NCBI GenBank assembly: GCA_004346725.1
Contig: SMDE01000015.1
Span: forward strand, 1 to 64,000
Reading direction: 5' to 3'
From: Phytobacter diazotrophicus
GTDB taxonomy: Bacteria > Pseudomonadota > Gammaproteobacteria > Enterobacterales > Enterobacteriaceae
Length of the DNA stretch: 64,000 bases
This document shows, piece by piece, positions 9,064-17,285 of this stretch. Positions within the stretch are counted from its first letter, which is position 1, and the number at the start of each line of letters is the position of its first letter. The position numbers and the translations under genes were made by a program. The notes beneath the pieces were generated by a model. It was not told the DNA's origin. It did not search any database and saw only the letters and a program-made list of their open reading frames with translations.

Positions 9064-9085
9064 CCCCTCTCTGTTCGGAGAGGGG
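9064..9085. terminator. Hairpin between convergent genes
   Basis: CCCCTCT and AGAGGGG enclose an 8-base loop just after the MFS stop and at the end of the convergent gene. There is no long U-tract on either strand, so it may act only as a weak terminator or as mRNA end protection. Confidence 0.45.
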
Positions 9086-9538
9086 TTATCCCTGTGCGCC
9101 GGAACCCGGCAAAATCACCTGAGAATTATCAATTTCACTGTTTGGCGTCTGCGGCGCACTTTTTTTGCTGCTGACGATATTGTTTTCATAACGCGGCGGA
9201 GTAATGACCGGATAGACGTAGCTTTCCTGTTCCGAACATTGCACAGGATCGCGCGAACCCGCATAAAACAGATAGTACTGATGGGAGTTGGGAAAATAGG
9301 CCAGATCGTCGCCATTGCCAAAGGTGGTGGTCCAGAAGGGTACTCCGGCTTTGGTGTGGCTTTGCAATTTGCCCGAGGCGACCTGGAAGTGATCGCCCCA
9401 TTTCATGGTGATGAGATAGTAATCAAAAAAGGAGACGGTGATGGCCCCACGGGGCGGGCAGTTAAGTTTGACGGCGTCGTCCGCACGTGCCGCCAGTGCC
9501 GGTAAGGTCAGTAATAATAAATACAGGGGATATTTCAC
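9086..9538 (-). CDS. Putative periplasmic protein of unknown function
   Basis: A 150-residue protein with a clear signal peptide (hydrophobic run LYLLLLTLPALAA, cleavage near ARA-DD). The mature part is about 130 residues with two cysteines (CPP near the start, QCSEQ near 100) that could form a disulphide. The C-terminal 40 residues are rich in Ser, Pro and Asn and look unstructured. The start is a GTG with only a weak ribosome site. I do not recognise the family. Confidence 0.6.
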   Translation of the reverse strand: MKYPLYLLLLTLPALAARADDAVKLNCPPRGAITVSFFDYYLITMKWGDHFQVASGKLQSHTKAGVPFWTTTFGNGDDLAYFPNSHQYYLFYAGSRDPVQCSEQESYVYPVITPPRYENNIVSSKKSAPQTPNSEIDNSQVILPGSGAQG

Positions 9539-9743
9539 GCATCCATTCTCGAGGCCGTAAGGTCAGGAGAGGAATCCTACGGTGTTGAGCCGTGGCATGA
9601 CCAGCAGCAAGCTGTTACATCTCCCTCTAAAGTTAATCAAAATATGACGTTACTCTTATTCGTCCGTTAATTTTCCTCTACCATCCGTCATGACAGTGAA
9701 TATCCGTTTTCGGGGATATAGGCGTTTAAAGGGAGAGTCGCTG

Positions 9744-10076
9744 ATGGATATGAATTTTATCTGGCTGAGTATCACCAGTCTGATATTAATGGCTATTGCC
9801 ATTCCGCTGCTTTTGCAGAAGGTGAAACCGAACCGCTGGTATGGGATAAGAACCGCGCGAACGCGCAATGATGACGAGCTGTGGTATCGGGCCAATCGTC
9901 TGTATGGCATCGCGATGCTGACAGCGGGCGTGGTATTTTTTGTGCTCTCGGCCATTCTCGGGAACTGGCGTCCGGGTGAGGATAACCAAAAGATAAGCCT
10001 GGTATTGTTTATGCTTGAAGTGCTGGTGCCTGTGTTCTTTACCCAGGCGAGAGCGAGGATCCTGGCGCGGAAATGA
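9744..10076 (+). CDS. SdpI/YhfL-family membrane protein
   Basis: A 110-residue membrane protein with three hydrophobic segments and the motif KPNRWYGIRTART (about residues 25-37), matching the PNxxxGxRT signature of the SdpI family. Bacillus SdpI gives immunity to the SdpC toxin, but most enterobacterial members are uncharacterised and no toxin gene is nearby. The ATG at 9744 follows GGGAGAG; the longer frame from 9690 lacks such a site. It stands alone, followed by REP-like repeats. Confidence 0.7.
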   Translation: MDMNFIWLSITSLILMAIAIPLLLQKVKPNRWYGIRTARTRNDDELWYRANRLYGIAMLTAGVVFFVLSAILGNWRPGEDNQKISLVLFMLEVLVPVFFTQARARILARK

Positions 10077-10090
10077 TGCGCCTGGCGTTT

Positions 10091-10121
10091 CCCGGCTGGC
10101 GCTGCGCTTAGCCGGGCTACG
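10091..10121 (-). repeat. REP-like repeat, copy B (31 bp, inverted)
   Basis: Exact reverse complement of copy A at 2667-2697. Another palindromic unit follows at about 10149-10179 (CCGGGTAGGGCGG ... CCGCCATCCGGG), so this intergenic stretch forms a small BIME-like cluster between the SdpI-type and lipoprotein genes. Confidence 0.7.
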
Positions 10122-10198
10122 AGCAAGCTCGATTCAGCGAGCGGTGGCCCGGGTAGGGCGGTTACGCCGCCATCCGGGGGCAGGTATCGTTGCATCCC

Positions 10199-10762
10199 TT
10201 AAACACAGGGTCCCTTCGCGCAACCGTACATCATCACCAGCGGGAAAATGGGGATCATCAACGGCGCCATATAGCTCACATTCTGTTCGGTTTTGTCGGT
10301 GATCGTCACCGTCACAGGAGGATCCAGTCTGGTCGCATCAGCGGTAGAGTAATGCAGGCTCCCATCATAAGTGCCTTTGGCTTTAAACACGGCGACCATC
10401 GTTTTTCCGGACTCCATCACATGCGCGTTATAATGATATTTGAGCCTGTCCTTCTGGGCGGATGTTAACTGTGTCGCATCGACAATCGCGCGATATTCCG
10501 CCGTGACATCTTTATCTTTCACCACAAAGTACACCGCCACACCGGGGCTTTTATCCCCGAACTCGTCATAAAAGGCTTTGTAGTCGTTATAAACATCACG
10601 GGTCTTATCACGTTTAAAGACATAGCCGTACTTGTCTGACATGACCGTAATATTATTTTCCGTCACCCGCAGGTAGTCGAGAGTGTCCTCTTTCGGCATT
10701 GGCACCGTGGTGGCGCAACCGCTCAGCACCATCGCCAGGAGCATCAATATGATTTTCTTCAT
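10199..10762 (-). CDS. Putative lipoprotein of unknown function
   Basis: A 187-residue protein with a lipoprotein signal: MKKIILMLLAMVLSGC places the lipid-bearing cysteine at residue 16. Residue +2 is Ala, consistent with outer-membrane sorting. The mature part is charged and mixed alpha/beta in character. The C-terminus has a hydrophobic stretch (MIPIFPLVMMYG) and two more cysteines. GGAAGGAAG precedes the ATG closely. I do not recognise the family. It is convergent with the SdpI-type gene and stands outside the mtn operon. Confidence 0.65.
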   Translation of the reverse strand: MKKIILMLLAMVLSGCATTVPMPKEDTLDYLRVTENNITVMSDKYGYVFKRDKTRDVYNDYKAFYDEFGDKSPGVAVYFVVKDKDVTAEYRAIVDATQLTSAQKDRLKYHYNAHVMESGKTMVAVFKAKGTYDGSLHYSTADATRLDPPVTVTITDKTEQNVSYMAPLMIPIFPLVMMYGCAKGPCV

Positions 10763-10851
10763 TCTTCCTTCCCTGTGAATCGCATTCGCAAAAAGAGCAA
10801 GTATAGGCCGGGTTTAGCAGGAGAAAAGACAGGCTACAGGAATGGGTAGGG

Positions 10852-10884
10852 GCTAAAAAAAGCCCCGCGTGAATGCAGGGCCAC
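10852..10884 (-). terminator. Terminator of the mtnBCD operon
   Basis: On the minus strand GCCCTGC-ATTCAC-GCGGGGC is followed by a run of seven T. It lies about 20 bases after the mtnD stop, so it should end the mtnB-mtnC-mtnD transcript. Confidence 0.8.
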
Positions 10885-10901
10885 AACAAGGGGGCGGGAA
10901 C

Positions 10902-11444
10902 TCACGCCAGCCGCGGATAGTTTTCCGCAATCGCATCGCCGGTGAACTGTGCGATCCAGCCTTCCGGGTTGTCGAAAATGCGAATGGCGGTAAAGTTCGG
11001 CTCGGAACCCATATCAAACCAGTGCGGGGTACCGGCGGGCACGGAGATCAGGTCGTTCTTCTCGCACAATACCTGGTACACCTCGTCACCAATATGCAGG
11101 CAGAACAGCCCGGCGCCTTCCACGAAGAAACGTACTTCGTCTTCGCCGTGGGTATGTTCGTTGAGGAATTTTGCGCGTAGCGCCTCTTTTTGCGGATTAT
11201 CGGCACGCAGGCTGATCACATCCCAGCTCTGGTAGCCCTTCTCGGCAACGAGTTTGTCGATCGCGTGCTGGTAGGCGACGATCACCGTCTCCGGTGATGG
11301 ATCTGCGCCCAGGTCACGGTCGGCTTCCCAACGTTCAAAGCGGACGCCTTTGGCGTTCAGCTTTTGCTGAATCCCGGCGGCGTCGGTGCTTTGCCAGACA
11401 GGCTTGCTGGCGTCTTTGTCAGAATAAATCGTCAGTGCGCTCAT
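10902..11444 (-). CDS. mtnD: Acireductone dioxygenase
   Basis: MtnD oxidises acireductone to 4-methylthio-2-oxobutanoate plus formate with iron; the nickel form makes an off-pathway product. The 180-residue protein shows the cupin metal ligands in [16 protein letters not shown] (about residues 95-110) and HWFDMG (about 140). Its ATG overlaps the mtnC stop as ATGA, so translation is coupled. It is the last gene of the mtnB-mtnC-mtnD operon and feeds mtnE, which lies in divergent orientation 1.4 kb away. Confidence 0.95.
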   Translation of the reverse strand: MSALTIYSDKDASKPVWQSTDAAGIQQKLNAKGVRFERWEADRDLGADPSPETVIVAYQHAIDKLVAEKGYQSWDVISLRADNPQKEALRAKFLNEHTHGEDEVRFFVEGAGLFCLHIGDEVYQVLCEKNDLISVPAGTPHWFDMGSEPNFTAIRIFDNPEGWIAQFTGDAIAENYPRLA

Positions 11445-12130
11445 GAGGGGATCTGCTCCGGCTTAATGTGGTCGAAAGAGGGAACCTGGTGATGATGGCT
11501 CGCCGCGTCATGGTCGCCGCGAATCAGTTGCATGGTTCGTAAACCGGCCTGCGCTGCGGCGTCCAGCTCCTGATGGATATCAGAGAGGAACAGGATCTGC
11601 CCCGGCGGCACGCCCAGTTGTTCAGCGATATTGCGATAGGACTGAACCTCGCGCTTCGCCCCTACCAGGGTGTCGAAGTAGCCGCTGAACAGATGAGTAA
11701 TATCACCTTCGTCGCTGTAGCCAAATAACAGTTTTTGCGCTGCCACTGAGCCAGAGGAATAAACATAAAGATCAATACCTTTGGCTTTCCATTTTTCCAG
11801 CGCGGGTAATACGTCCGGGTAAAGATGACCGGTGAAGTCGCCATTGACGTAGCCATCACGCCAGATAATGCCCTGTAGCGCTTTCAGTGGCGTGGATTTG
11901 CGGTCCTCATCCATAAACTGCACAAGCGTATCAAGCAGATCGGCGGTGGTTGCCTCCGGCTGGGCTATCTCTTCACGCAGGTTATCGAGGATGGTTTTTA
12001 CCGGCTCGATATACTGCTGCGCGTTCAGAAAAGCCGGCAGACGTTCGCGGGCATAGGGAAATAATACGTTGTGCACAAAGCGAATATCGCTGGTGGTACC
12101 TTCTATGTCGGTAACTATCGCGCGGATCAT
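11441..12130 (-). CDS. mtnC: Enolase-phosphatase E1
   Basis: MtnC is a HAD-superfamily enzyme that enolises 2,3-diketo-5-methylthiopentyl-1-phosphate and removes its phosphate to give acireductone. The start used here gives [15 protein letters not shown], with the nucleophile aspartate in motif DIEGT (about residues 8-12). Motif II is YSSGS (about 119), and [12 protein letters not shown] (about 172) carries the acidic motif. The ATG at 12130 shares one base with the mtnB stop (TAATG), which is why I prefer it to the longer frame. 229 residues, normal for the family. Confidence 0.95.
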   Translation of the reverse strand: MIRAIVTDIEGTTSDIRFVHNVLFPYARERLPAFLNAQQYIEPVKTILDNLREEIAQPEATTADLLDTLVQFMDEDRKSTPLKALQGIIWRDGYVNGDFTGHLYPDVLPALEKWKAKGIDLYVYSSGSVAAQKLLFGYSDEGDITHLFSGYFDTLVGAKREVQSYRNIAEQLGVPPGQILFLSDIHQELDAAAQAGLRTMQLIRGDHDAASHHHQVPSFDHIKPEQIPS

Positions 12131-12741
12131 TATTTCTCCAGCAGACGGCGCTGCATTTCGCATTCAAATAAAAATTCCAGCCCTTCCAGATGGCGACGCG
12201 CTTCAGCCACATCGCGCCCCCAGCAGGTCAGACCGTGACCACGCAGCAAAAAGCCATAGTTCAAGGGGCGTTCTTGCGCGTAATGTTCAATATGGCGGGC
12301 GAGGGCATCAATATCCTGGGCGTTATCGAAAATTGCAATCGGCACGGTATCAAGATGCGTGGTTTGCCCGCGCAGGGATTTTTGCATTTCGAAGCCGCTG
12401 ATGAGCAATTCAGGGGCACGCTCAACGCGTGACAGTACGGTGGCATTCACCGTATGGACATGTAGCACCGCATTCGCATCCGGGAACAGGCGGTAAATCA
12501 GCGTGTGCAGGCCCGTTTCCGCTGACGGCTTACGCCCCGACGGCGCATGGTTATCGGCGATCGACACTTGCAGGAAGTCCGCTGTCGTCAGGCTGCCTTT
12601 GTCTTTGCCGGATTCGCTCAGCCAGCACCATTGTGCATCTTCACGCACCGACATATTGCCACCGGTGGCAGGGGACCAGCCTTTCTGGCCTATCCAGTGA
12701 CAGGCGTTAACGAGCTCATGGAGTTGCAGGTTGTTTGTCAT
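12130..12741 (-). CDS. mtnB: Methylthioribulose-1-phosphate dehydratase
   Basis: MtnB dehydrates methylthioribulose-1-phosphate, the product of MtnA. The 203-residue protein is a class II aldolase-like enzyme. It shows [12 protein letters not shown] (about residues 22-33) and the zinc histidines in AVLHVHT (about 96-102) and RGHGLTCWG (about 168-176). It is the first gene of the mtnB-mtnC-mtnD operon. The 125-base divergent promoter region to mtnE contains paired met boxes, so repression by MetJ is likely. Confidence 0.95.
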   Translation of the reverse strand: MTNNLQLHELVNACHWIGQKGWSPATGGNMSVREDAQWCWLSESGKDKGSLTTADFLQVSIADNHAPSGRKPSAETGLHTLIYRLFPDANAVLHVHTVNATVLSRVERAPELLISGFEMQKSLRGQTTHLDTVPIAIFDNAQDIDALARHIEHYAQERPLNYGFLLRGHGLTCWGRDVAEARRHLEGLEFLFECEMQRRLLEK

Positions 12742-12783
12742 AGTCTTCCTGGTTGCGCGTCGGCAGGAATATTCTTATGGTTT

Positions 12784-12799
12784 AGACGTCTAAGCGTCT
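12784..12799. promoter_or_regulatory. Paired met boxes (MetJ operator) between mtnB and mtnE
   Basis: AGACGTCT (12784-12791, perfect) is followed directly by AAGCGTCT (12792-12799, 6 of 8). The layout is the same as at 1506-1521. The site lies 43 bases from the mtnB start and 67 from the mtnE start, overlapping the likely promoters of both. Confidence 0.8.
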
Positions 12800-12866
12800 T
12801 GATTGCCAAATACTAACATCGTGTTATAGTGGCAGCAACATCAGTATTACAAGCAGGCACGCAACC

Positions 12867-14027
12867 ATGAGCGATAACGCACTGATTCCCCAAAGTAAAC
12901 TTCCCGCTTTAGGCACCACTATTTTCACGCAAATGAGTGCGCTGGCGCAGCAGTATAAGGCCATCAACCTGTCTCAGGGATTCCCGGATTTTGATGGTCC
13001 ACGCTACTTGCAAGAGCGGCTGGCTTACCACGTGGCACAAGGGGCGAATCAGTACGCGCCAATGACCGGGGTGCAGGCATTGCGCGAGGCCATTGCTGAT
13101 AAAACCGAAGAACTGTATGGCTACAAACCGGACGCGGGCAGCGATATCACAGTGACGGCAGGGGCGACCGAGGCCCTGTATGCAGCGATCACCGCGCTGG
13201 TGCGTAAAGGCGATGAAGTCATCTGCTTTGATCCAAGTTATGACAGCTACGCCCCGGCGGTGGAGTTGTCTGGTGGTGTGCTAAAACGTATTGCCCTGCA
13301 ACCGCCGCATTTTCGCGTGGACTGGCAGGCATTCGCTGCACTGCTGAGCGATAAAACCCGTTTGGTTATCCTTAATACGCCGCATAATCCGTCCGCTACG
13401 GTGTGGCGCAAAGAGGATTTCGCGGCGTTATGGCAGGCGATTGGCGAGAAAGAAATCTATGTGCTGAGCGATGAAGTCTACGAACATATTTGCTTTGCCG
13501 AAGCGGGCCATGCCAGCGTGCTGGCGCACCCGCAACTGCGCCAGCGGGCGATTGCCGTTTCTTCGTTTGGTAAAACCTTCCATATGACCGGCTGGAAGGT
13601 GGGGTACTGTGTGGCACCGGCTGCCATTAGTGCCGAGCTGCGTAAGGTGCATCAATACCTGACCTTCTCGGTCAATACGCCTGCGCAACTGGCACTGGCG
13701 GATATGCTGCGAAGCGAGCCGGAACATTATCGCCAGTTGCCTGCGTTTTATCAGGCTCGTCGCGATGTGCTGGTCAATGCGCTCAGCAGCAGTCGGCTGG
13801 AGATCCTGCCGTGCGAAGGCACTTACTTTTTGCTTGCCGATTACAGCGCCATTTCCGATCTTGATGATGTGAATTTTTGCCAGTGGCTGACAAAAGAAGT
13901 TGGGGTGGCGGCTATTCCGCTGTCGGTTTTCTGCGCCGACCCCTTCCCGCATAAGCTGATTCGCCTGTGTTTTGCAAAGCAGGAATCGACGCTGCTGGCA
14001 GCCGCTGAACGGTTATGCAAGCTATAA
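12867..14027 (+). CDS. mtnE: Methionine aminotransferase (last salvage step)
   Basis: A 386-residue class I/II PLP aminotransferase equivalent to E. coli YbdL. It transaminates 4-methylthio-2-oxobutanoate to methionine, closing the salvage cycle. Family marks are the NxPHNPSATVW segment (about residues 172-182), DEVYEH (about 202-207) and the PLP lysine in SSFGKTFHMTGWKVGY (Lys about 236). E. coli keeps only this gene of the pathway; here it stands next to the full set. The MetJ-type boxes upstream suggest joint control with mtnB-mtnC-mtnD. Confidence 0.92.
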   Translation: MSDNALIPQSKLPALGTTIFTQMSALAQQYKAINLSQGFPDFDGPRYLQERLAYHVAQGANQYAPMTGVQALREAIADKTEELYGYKPDAGSDITVTAGATEALYAAITALVRKGDEVICFDPSYDSYAPAVELSGGVLKRIALQPPHFRVDWQAFAALLSDKTRLVILNTPHNPSATVWRKEDFAALWQAIGEKEIYVLSDEVYEHICFAEAGHASVLAHPQLRQRAIAVSSFGKTFHMTGWKVGYCVAPAAISAELRKVHQYLTFSVNTPAQLALADMLRSEPEHYRQLPAFYQARRDVLVNALSSSRLEILPCEGTYFLLADYSAISDLDDVNFCQWLTKEVGVAAIPLSVFCADPFPHKLIRLCFAKQESTLLAAAERLCKL

Positions 14028-14033
14028 CCGACG

Positions 14034-14660
14034 CTATTTAACCGTCCACGCGCGCGAGAATCGACGGCCTGCAAAGAGTTCTGTCAGGCCGTTAATCTGT
14101 TTCAGGCGTAGCACTTCATCGCTGTCCATTCCCAGCTCCAGGCCAATCTGCTCTTCTGTCCAGCCTATCCGTGAGAGCTCACGAACAATTTCCGACATCT
14201 CATTGATTTGATGGCGACCACGTGCCCGGTTATGCCGGATGGTGGCCGCCATACGATCGGACTTGCTGGCTCTGTCGCTGTTCAGGCAAGTAATCGGGAG
14301 ATAGCCTTTAAGTTTACTTTTTAGCGCCGCCCGACTTTTGCCCAGTTCGTGGCGGTGAAAACCATCGACAATTTCGAAGTGATGAGGTTTGTCTTCCTGC
14401 ACCACGATGGGTTGGGTGAAACCGTCGGCCTCCAGCGATTTCAGTAACAACCGTTTCTCCGGCGGTGCAACATTGTTAGGGTTGTAGTCATTTGGGGAAA
14501 TGTGGTCGTTCTTCACCCATAAAACGCAATCGACAGGCTGATCGCGAAACGGGCTTAATGCGTGGAGAGTACGACGAAAATCATTGATAGCTTCAATCCG
14601 TTCTTCCTCAGGTAATGCGCCGAGAAATACTTCAATTTCGCTGATTAATCGCTGTTGCAT
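14034..14660 (-). CDS. ybdM: ParB/sulfiredoxin-like domain protein YbdM (IbrB-like)
   Basis: A 208-residue protein with an N-terminal ParB-like nuclease fold. The motif IVDGFHRHELGKS (about residues 95-107) matches the E/DGxHRxxA signature. A C-terminal helix-turn-helix follows (RIGWTEEQIGLELGMDSDEVL, about 160-180). Homologues include E. coli YbdM and IbrB, which acts with the PAPS-reductase-like IbrA to activate eib genes in some strains. I chose the ATG at 14660 over an upstream GTG; it gives the E. coli length. It overlaps the end of ybdN by 16 bases, so the pair is coupled. Confidence 0.85.
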   Translation of the reverse strand: MQQRLISEIEVFLGALPEEERIEAINDFRRTLHALSPFRDQPVDCVLWVKNDHISPNDYNPNNVAPPEKRLLLKSLEADGFTQPIVVQEDKPHHFEIVDGFHRHELGKSRAALKSKLKGYLPITCLNSDRASKSDRMAATIRHNRARGRHQINEMSEIVRELSRIGWTEEQIGLELGMDSDEVLRLKQINGLTELFAGRRFSRAWTVK

Positions 14661-15820
14661 AGAATTCCCCACTCCTTACGTTTGTTTTTGATTCGTTCGT
14701 GATAGCGCTTGTAATTGCTTGTTTTTGTCGGGCTAAAAGAGAGGGCCCTGCACCAGTAATCGTTATTAAGCAGCACCTTGCAGATGCGGCGCCAGGAAGG
14801 TATATCCTTTGCGCCAACATCCCCGGGCTGACTATCGGGAATGAGTGTCAGCCCCTGTTTTTCAAACCAACGCAAATAGACGGCGATTTTGTTGCGATAA
14901 TGCTCCGCAGATTGCTCCGGCATGCTGTCGAGTAAGAAAAGGACATATTCCCGCCAACTCAAATGCGCCGGTTTAGTGAGCTTTCTGTGACCGTAGAAAA
15001 GGTTGTCCTGACCGGCATAAATACCGCCGCTGCTGACGCCGCTGACCCGTTCGCACATCAGGGCCCAGCGCTCAGGCTCTAAAACATGATAGAGCCACAG
15101 CCCCTGGCGTTGCTCCGGGCCGAAAGGTTCGCAAATGCGCATATAGCGCGTAGGCACGCCTGCCTGATACATCAAGTCGTATAAGGGGTTGTAGGGGGTT
15201 TGGGTTTTGCCAAACCAGGTCCAGATATCGGCTGTTTTCCAGTCATAAATCGGGTAAATGTACCAGGCATGCCCGCGCGGGGCAGCGGTAGTCCAGGGTT
15301 TATCGTCGGCGAAACGCATTTTGCGTGCCGACGCGATAGCCATAAAGCGGTTGTAAGATTCGTCAGCGCGAATACCAATCATCATGGCTGCCGGGCGATG
15401 ATTGGCAAACCAGTCGGCAAACTCACTGACAAACGATTCAAAGGTCATGCTGTGTTGATAAAAAGGCAGCTCGGCAGGATCCGTTATCGCATGTTCAGGA
15501 GGTTGCCGTACCCATTCAACGCCGGGTTGCCAGCATTGCCAGGTGGGGGAAAATTGCGATAAGCCATTTTGTGTAGTCAGTGGCAAGGCAATCCAGAAGA
15601 AGCGCTCTGTAATATCGCTGTATTCAGCACGCATACGTTCAACATACTCGATGGTATAGCTAAACTGAGCCTCCCAGTCGATAAATAAGATGTTGATTTT
15701 CTTTTTTAGCTGACGTGCCAGTTGCGCCGTCAGATTGAGCATGATGCTGGAATCTTTTCCACCCGAAAAAGAGACACATACTCTCTGAAAGTTTTCCAGT
15801 GTCCATTTAATTCTTTCCAT
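14645..15820 (-). CDS. ybdN: PAPS-reductase-family protein YbdN (IbrA-like), N-terminus possibly frameshifted
   Basis: A 391-residue protein of the adenine-nucleotide alpha-hydrolase superfamily. The ATP-binding P-loop SFSGGKDSS lies at about residues 18-26. E. coli YbdN and the virulence regulator IbrA belong here; the DNA-sulphur protein DndC is a distant relative. No reaction is proven. The first ATG gives MERIKWTLENF. Codons upstream in the same frame (ILEQDVLDAS) still look like the family N-terminus but reach a stop after a run of six A. A TTG start with a GGTGA site lies one frame away, so a one-base slip in the A-run may have shortened the protein. Confidence 0.8.
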   Translation of the reverse strand: MERIKWTLENFQRVCVSFSGGKDSSIMLNLTAQLARQLKKKINILFIDWEAQFSYTIEYVERMRAEYSDITERFFWIALPLTTQNGLSQFSPTWQCWQPGVEWVRQPPEHAITDPAELPFYQHSMTFESFVSEFADWFANHRPAAMMIGIRADESYNRFMAIASARKMRFADDKPWTTAAPRGHAWYIYPIYDWKTADIWTWFGKTQTPYNPLYDLMYQAGVPTRYMRICEPFGPEQRQGLWLYHVLEPERWALMCERVSGVSSGGIYAGQDNLFYGHRKLTKPAHLSWREYVLFLLDSMPEQSAEHYRNKIAVYLRWFEKQGLTLIPDSQPGDVGAKDIPSWRRICKVLLNNDYWCRALSFSPTKTSNYKRYHERIKNKRKEWGILCNSD

Positions 15821-16145
15821 GCTGGCGTCCAGAACATCCTGTTCCAGAATTTTTTGTCAATTTTCACCGTCAATTAATCCCAGGCGATTACCTACTTAGG
15901 CTGGGAATGATAATGAAATTAAACAAAGAGTTAATCTTTAATTTTCTATAGATTTCAATGATATAATTATTTTAAATGTTTTGGGGTATTTATATTCATT
16001 ACGTTTGTGATTTTGTTTATTTGTTCGCTGTTTTGCTACAGGTGTTTATTATTGGTAACAAAAAAAGAGTTCCGGAGAAATAATCATAACTTTCGCTGAT
16101 GTTTTTTTCCGGCTCACATTTTGCCATTATTTTGTTTTTTTGCTC
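15821..16145. other. AT-rich intergenic region between ybdN and dsbG
   Basis: A gene-free stretch of about 325 bases, strongly AT-rich from 15895 on. E. coli carries the LysR gene ybdO in this position; no remnant is visible here. It should hold the ybdN/ybdM promoter and the 3' end of dsbG. I see no convincing terminator or repeat. Confidence 0.6.
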
Positions 16146-16889
16146 TTACTCGCCTAAAATCAGCTTCAATTTTTCTTCATCAGGGAGTCCAACTTCCTGC
16201 TGCAGCACATTGTCTTTATTCATGTAGTAAATGGCCGGAGTGGCATTTGCCCCCAATTCGTCCATTAATGTTTGATTACTTTTTAGTACATTCATGATTG
16301 TCGGGGGAATGGTTTTGGGTAAATCCAGCGTCATTTTCCCGAGAGATTGCTCATAGTCATGCCATTTTTTGGCCGGGTCGCTATCGCCCAAAATGGCCGC
16401 CGCCGCCGCCGGGCTTTCGGGTTTGATGACCCCAACCAATAATGTGCGGATTTGTACTTTACCGGCCTCAACCCAGGGACGTGACTGTTGCCAGAACCGG
16501 CTGCAGTACGGGCAGAAAGGATCGGCAAAAACGTAGATCACACGCGGTGCGTCCTTTTTGCCATCAAGGATCCAGGTTGATTTTTCCATCTGCTGCCAAA
16601 GCGCCCGACCTGCCGGCGAGTAGATCTCATCCTGAATCATTTTCTCACTCAGATTGGTGCCAGCGGCGTCATACATATAGCCAGAAATCGCCTGTTTGCC
16701 GTCTGGCGTAACATAAATGGTGACGCCCATATCCTGATATTTCCCCAGATAGCCTTTCATACCGCCCGGCGCATCGAAGGATTTAATGATAGTGATACCT
16801 TGTTTTTCAATGGCTTGTACGGGCGCAGGCAGCTCTTCTGCCTGAACATAGAAAGGCAAAAGAGAAAGGGCGAGTAGACGTTTAAGCAT
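16146..16889 (-). CDS. dsbG: Periplasmic thiol:disulfide isomerase/sulfenic acid reductase DsbG
   Basis: DsbG is a dimeric periplasmic thioredoxin-fold protein that rescues single cysteines from sulfenylation and is kept reduced by DsbD. The 247-residue precursor has a short signal peptide (cleavage near VQA-EE, residue 17), an N-terminal dimerisation domain and the active site CPYC at about 126-129 in [13 protein letters not shown] cis-proline segment NATPAIYY lies near 215. It diverges from ahpC, and in E. coli both are OxyR targets, which fits the oxidative-stress context. Confidence 0.92.
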   Translation of the reverse strand: MLKRLLALSLLPFYVQAEELPAPVQAIEKQGITIIKSFDAPGGMKGYLGKYQDMGVTIYVTPDGKQAISGYMYDAAGTNLSEKMIQDEIYSPAGRALWQQMEKSTWILDGKKDAPRVIYVFADPFCPYCSRFWQQSRPWVEAGKVQIRTLLVGVIKPESPAAAAAILGDSDPAKKWHDYEQSLGKMTLDLPKTIPPTIMNVLKSNQTLMDELGANATPAIYYMNKDNVLQQEVGLPDEEKLKLILGE

Positions 16890-16959
16890 AAAAAACCTTA
16901 AGTAACAATGAGATGAATTTAACGACGGTAAAACCTATTACAACCATAGGCAGTATCTG

Positions 16960-17116
16960 GAGCCCGTGCATTGTTATGTGACAGCGAGAGTGTTGTAATC
17001 CCCACTGTCTGTGCGATAACTTTTATCTTGTCGCGCAACACGATGCCAGTATGACTGGCGCTGAAGCACCCACGGGTATTTCAGGTCTAAAGCCACCCGT
17101 GAGGTGGCTTTTTTGT
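16960..17116 (+). ncRNA. Candidate small RNA or attenuated leader between dsbG and ahpC
   Basis: No plus-strand gene lies upstream, yet a strong plus-strand terminator ends this stretch. It contains a hairpin TGCCAGT-ATG-ACTGGCG (17044-17060). The segment CACGGGT (17071-17077) is complementary to ACCCGTG (17095-17101) inside the terminator stem, so two exclusive folds are possible. A promoter-like TTGTAA ... TAACTT pair lies near 16994-17023. The 5' end is a guess. It may be a short RNA or the front of a long ahpC leader. Confidence 0.4.
17090..17114 (+). terminator. Intrinsic terminator upstream of ahpC
   Basis: AAGCCACC-CGTGA-GGTGGCTT followed by a T-run. The T-run is on the plus strand, away from dsbG, so it does not serve the dsbG transcript. 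Confidence 0.75.
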
Positions 17117-17120
17117 TTTT

Positions 17121-17285
17121 ACCGATGGGATCCCCGTCGACCTTATGCTCGTTCATGTTCGGTACATTAAGCAGTTTTGTGCGGGTTGTTAGCTAACGCT
17201 TATTGATTTGATAATGCAAACGCATTAGCCGAATCGGAAAAAAATCGTTAACTTACACCTCAACGAAAACACGGAGGAAGTATAG
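17121..17285 (+). promoter_or_regulatory. ahpC promoter region
   Basis: The region upstream of ahpC holds an AT-rich stretch around 17190-17230 (TTAGCTAACGC ... GCATTAG) with dyad character. It is a plausible place for OxyR, which activates ahpC in E. coli, but I cannot assign the four-part OxyR motif with certainty. A strong ribosome site GGAGGAAG lies just before the ATG at 17286. Confidence 0.4.

Noticed and set aside
16974-17156. 60-codon minus-strand open frame between dsbG and ahpC
   Set aside because: It runs through the plus-strand terminator stem and has no ribosome site; structure in the RNA explains the region better.
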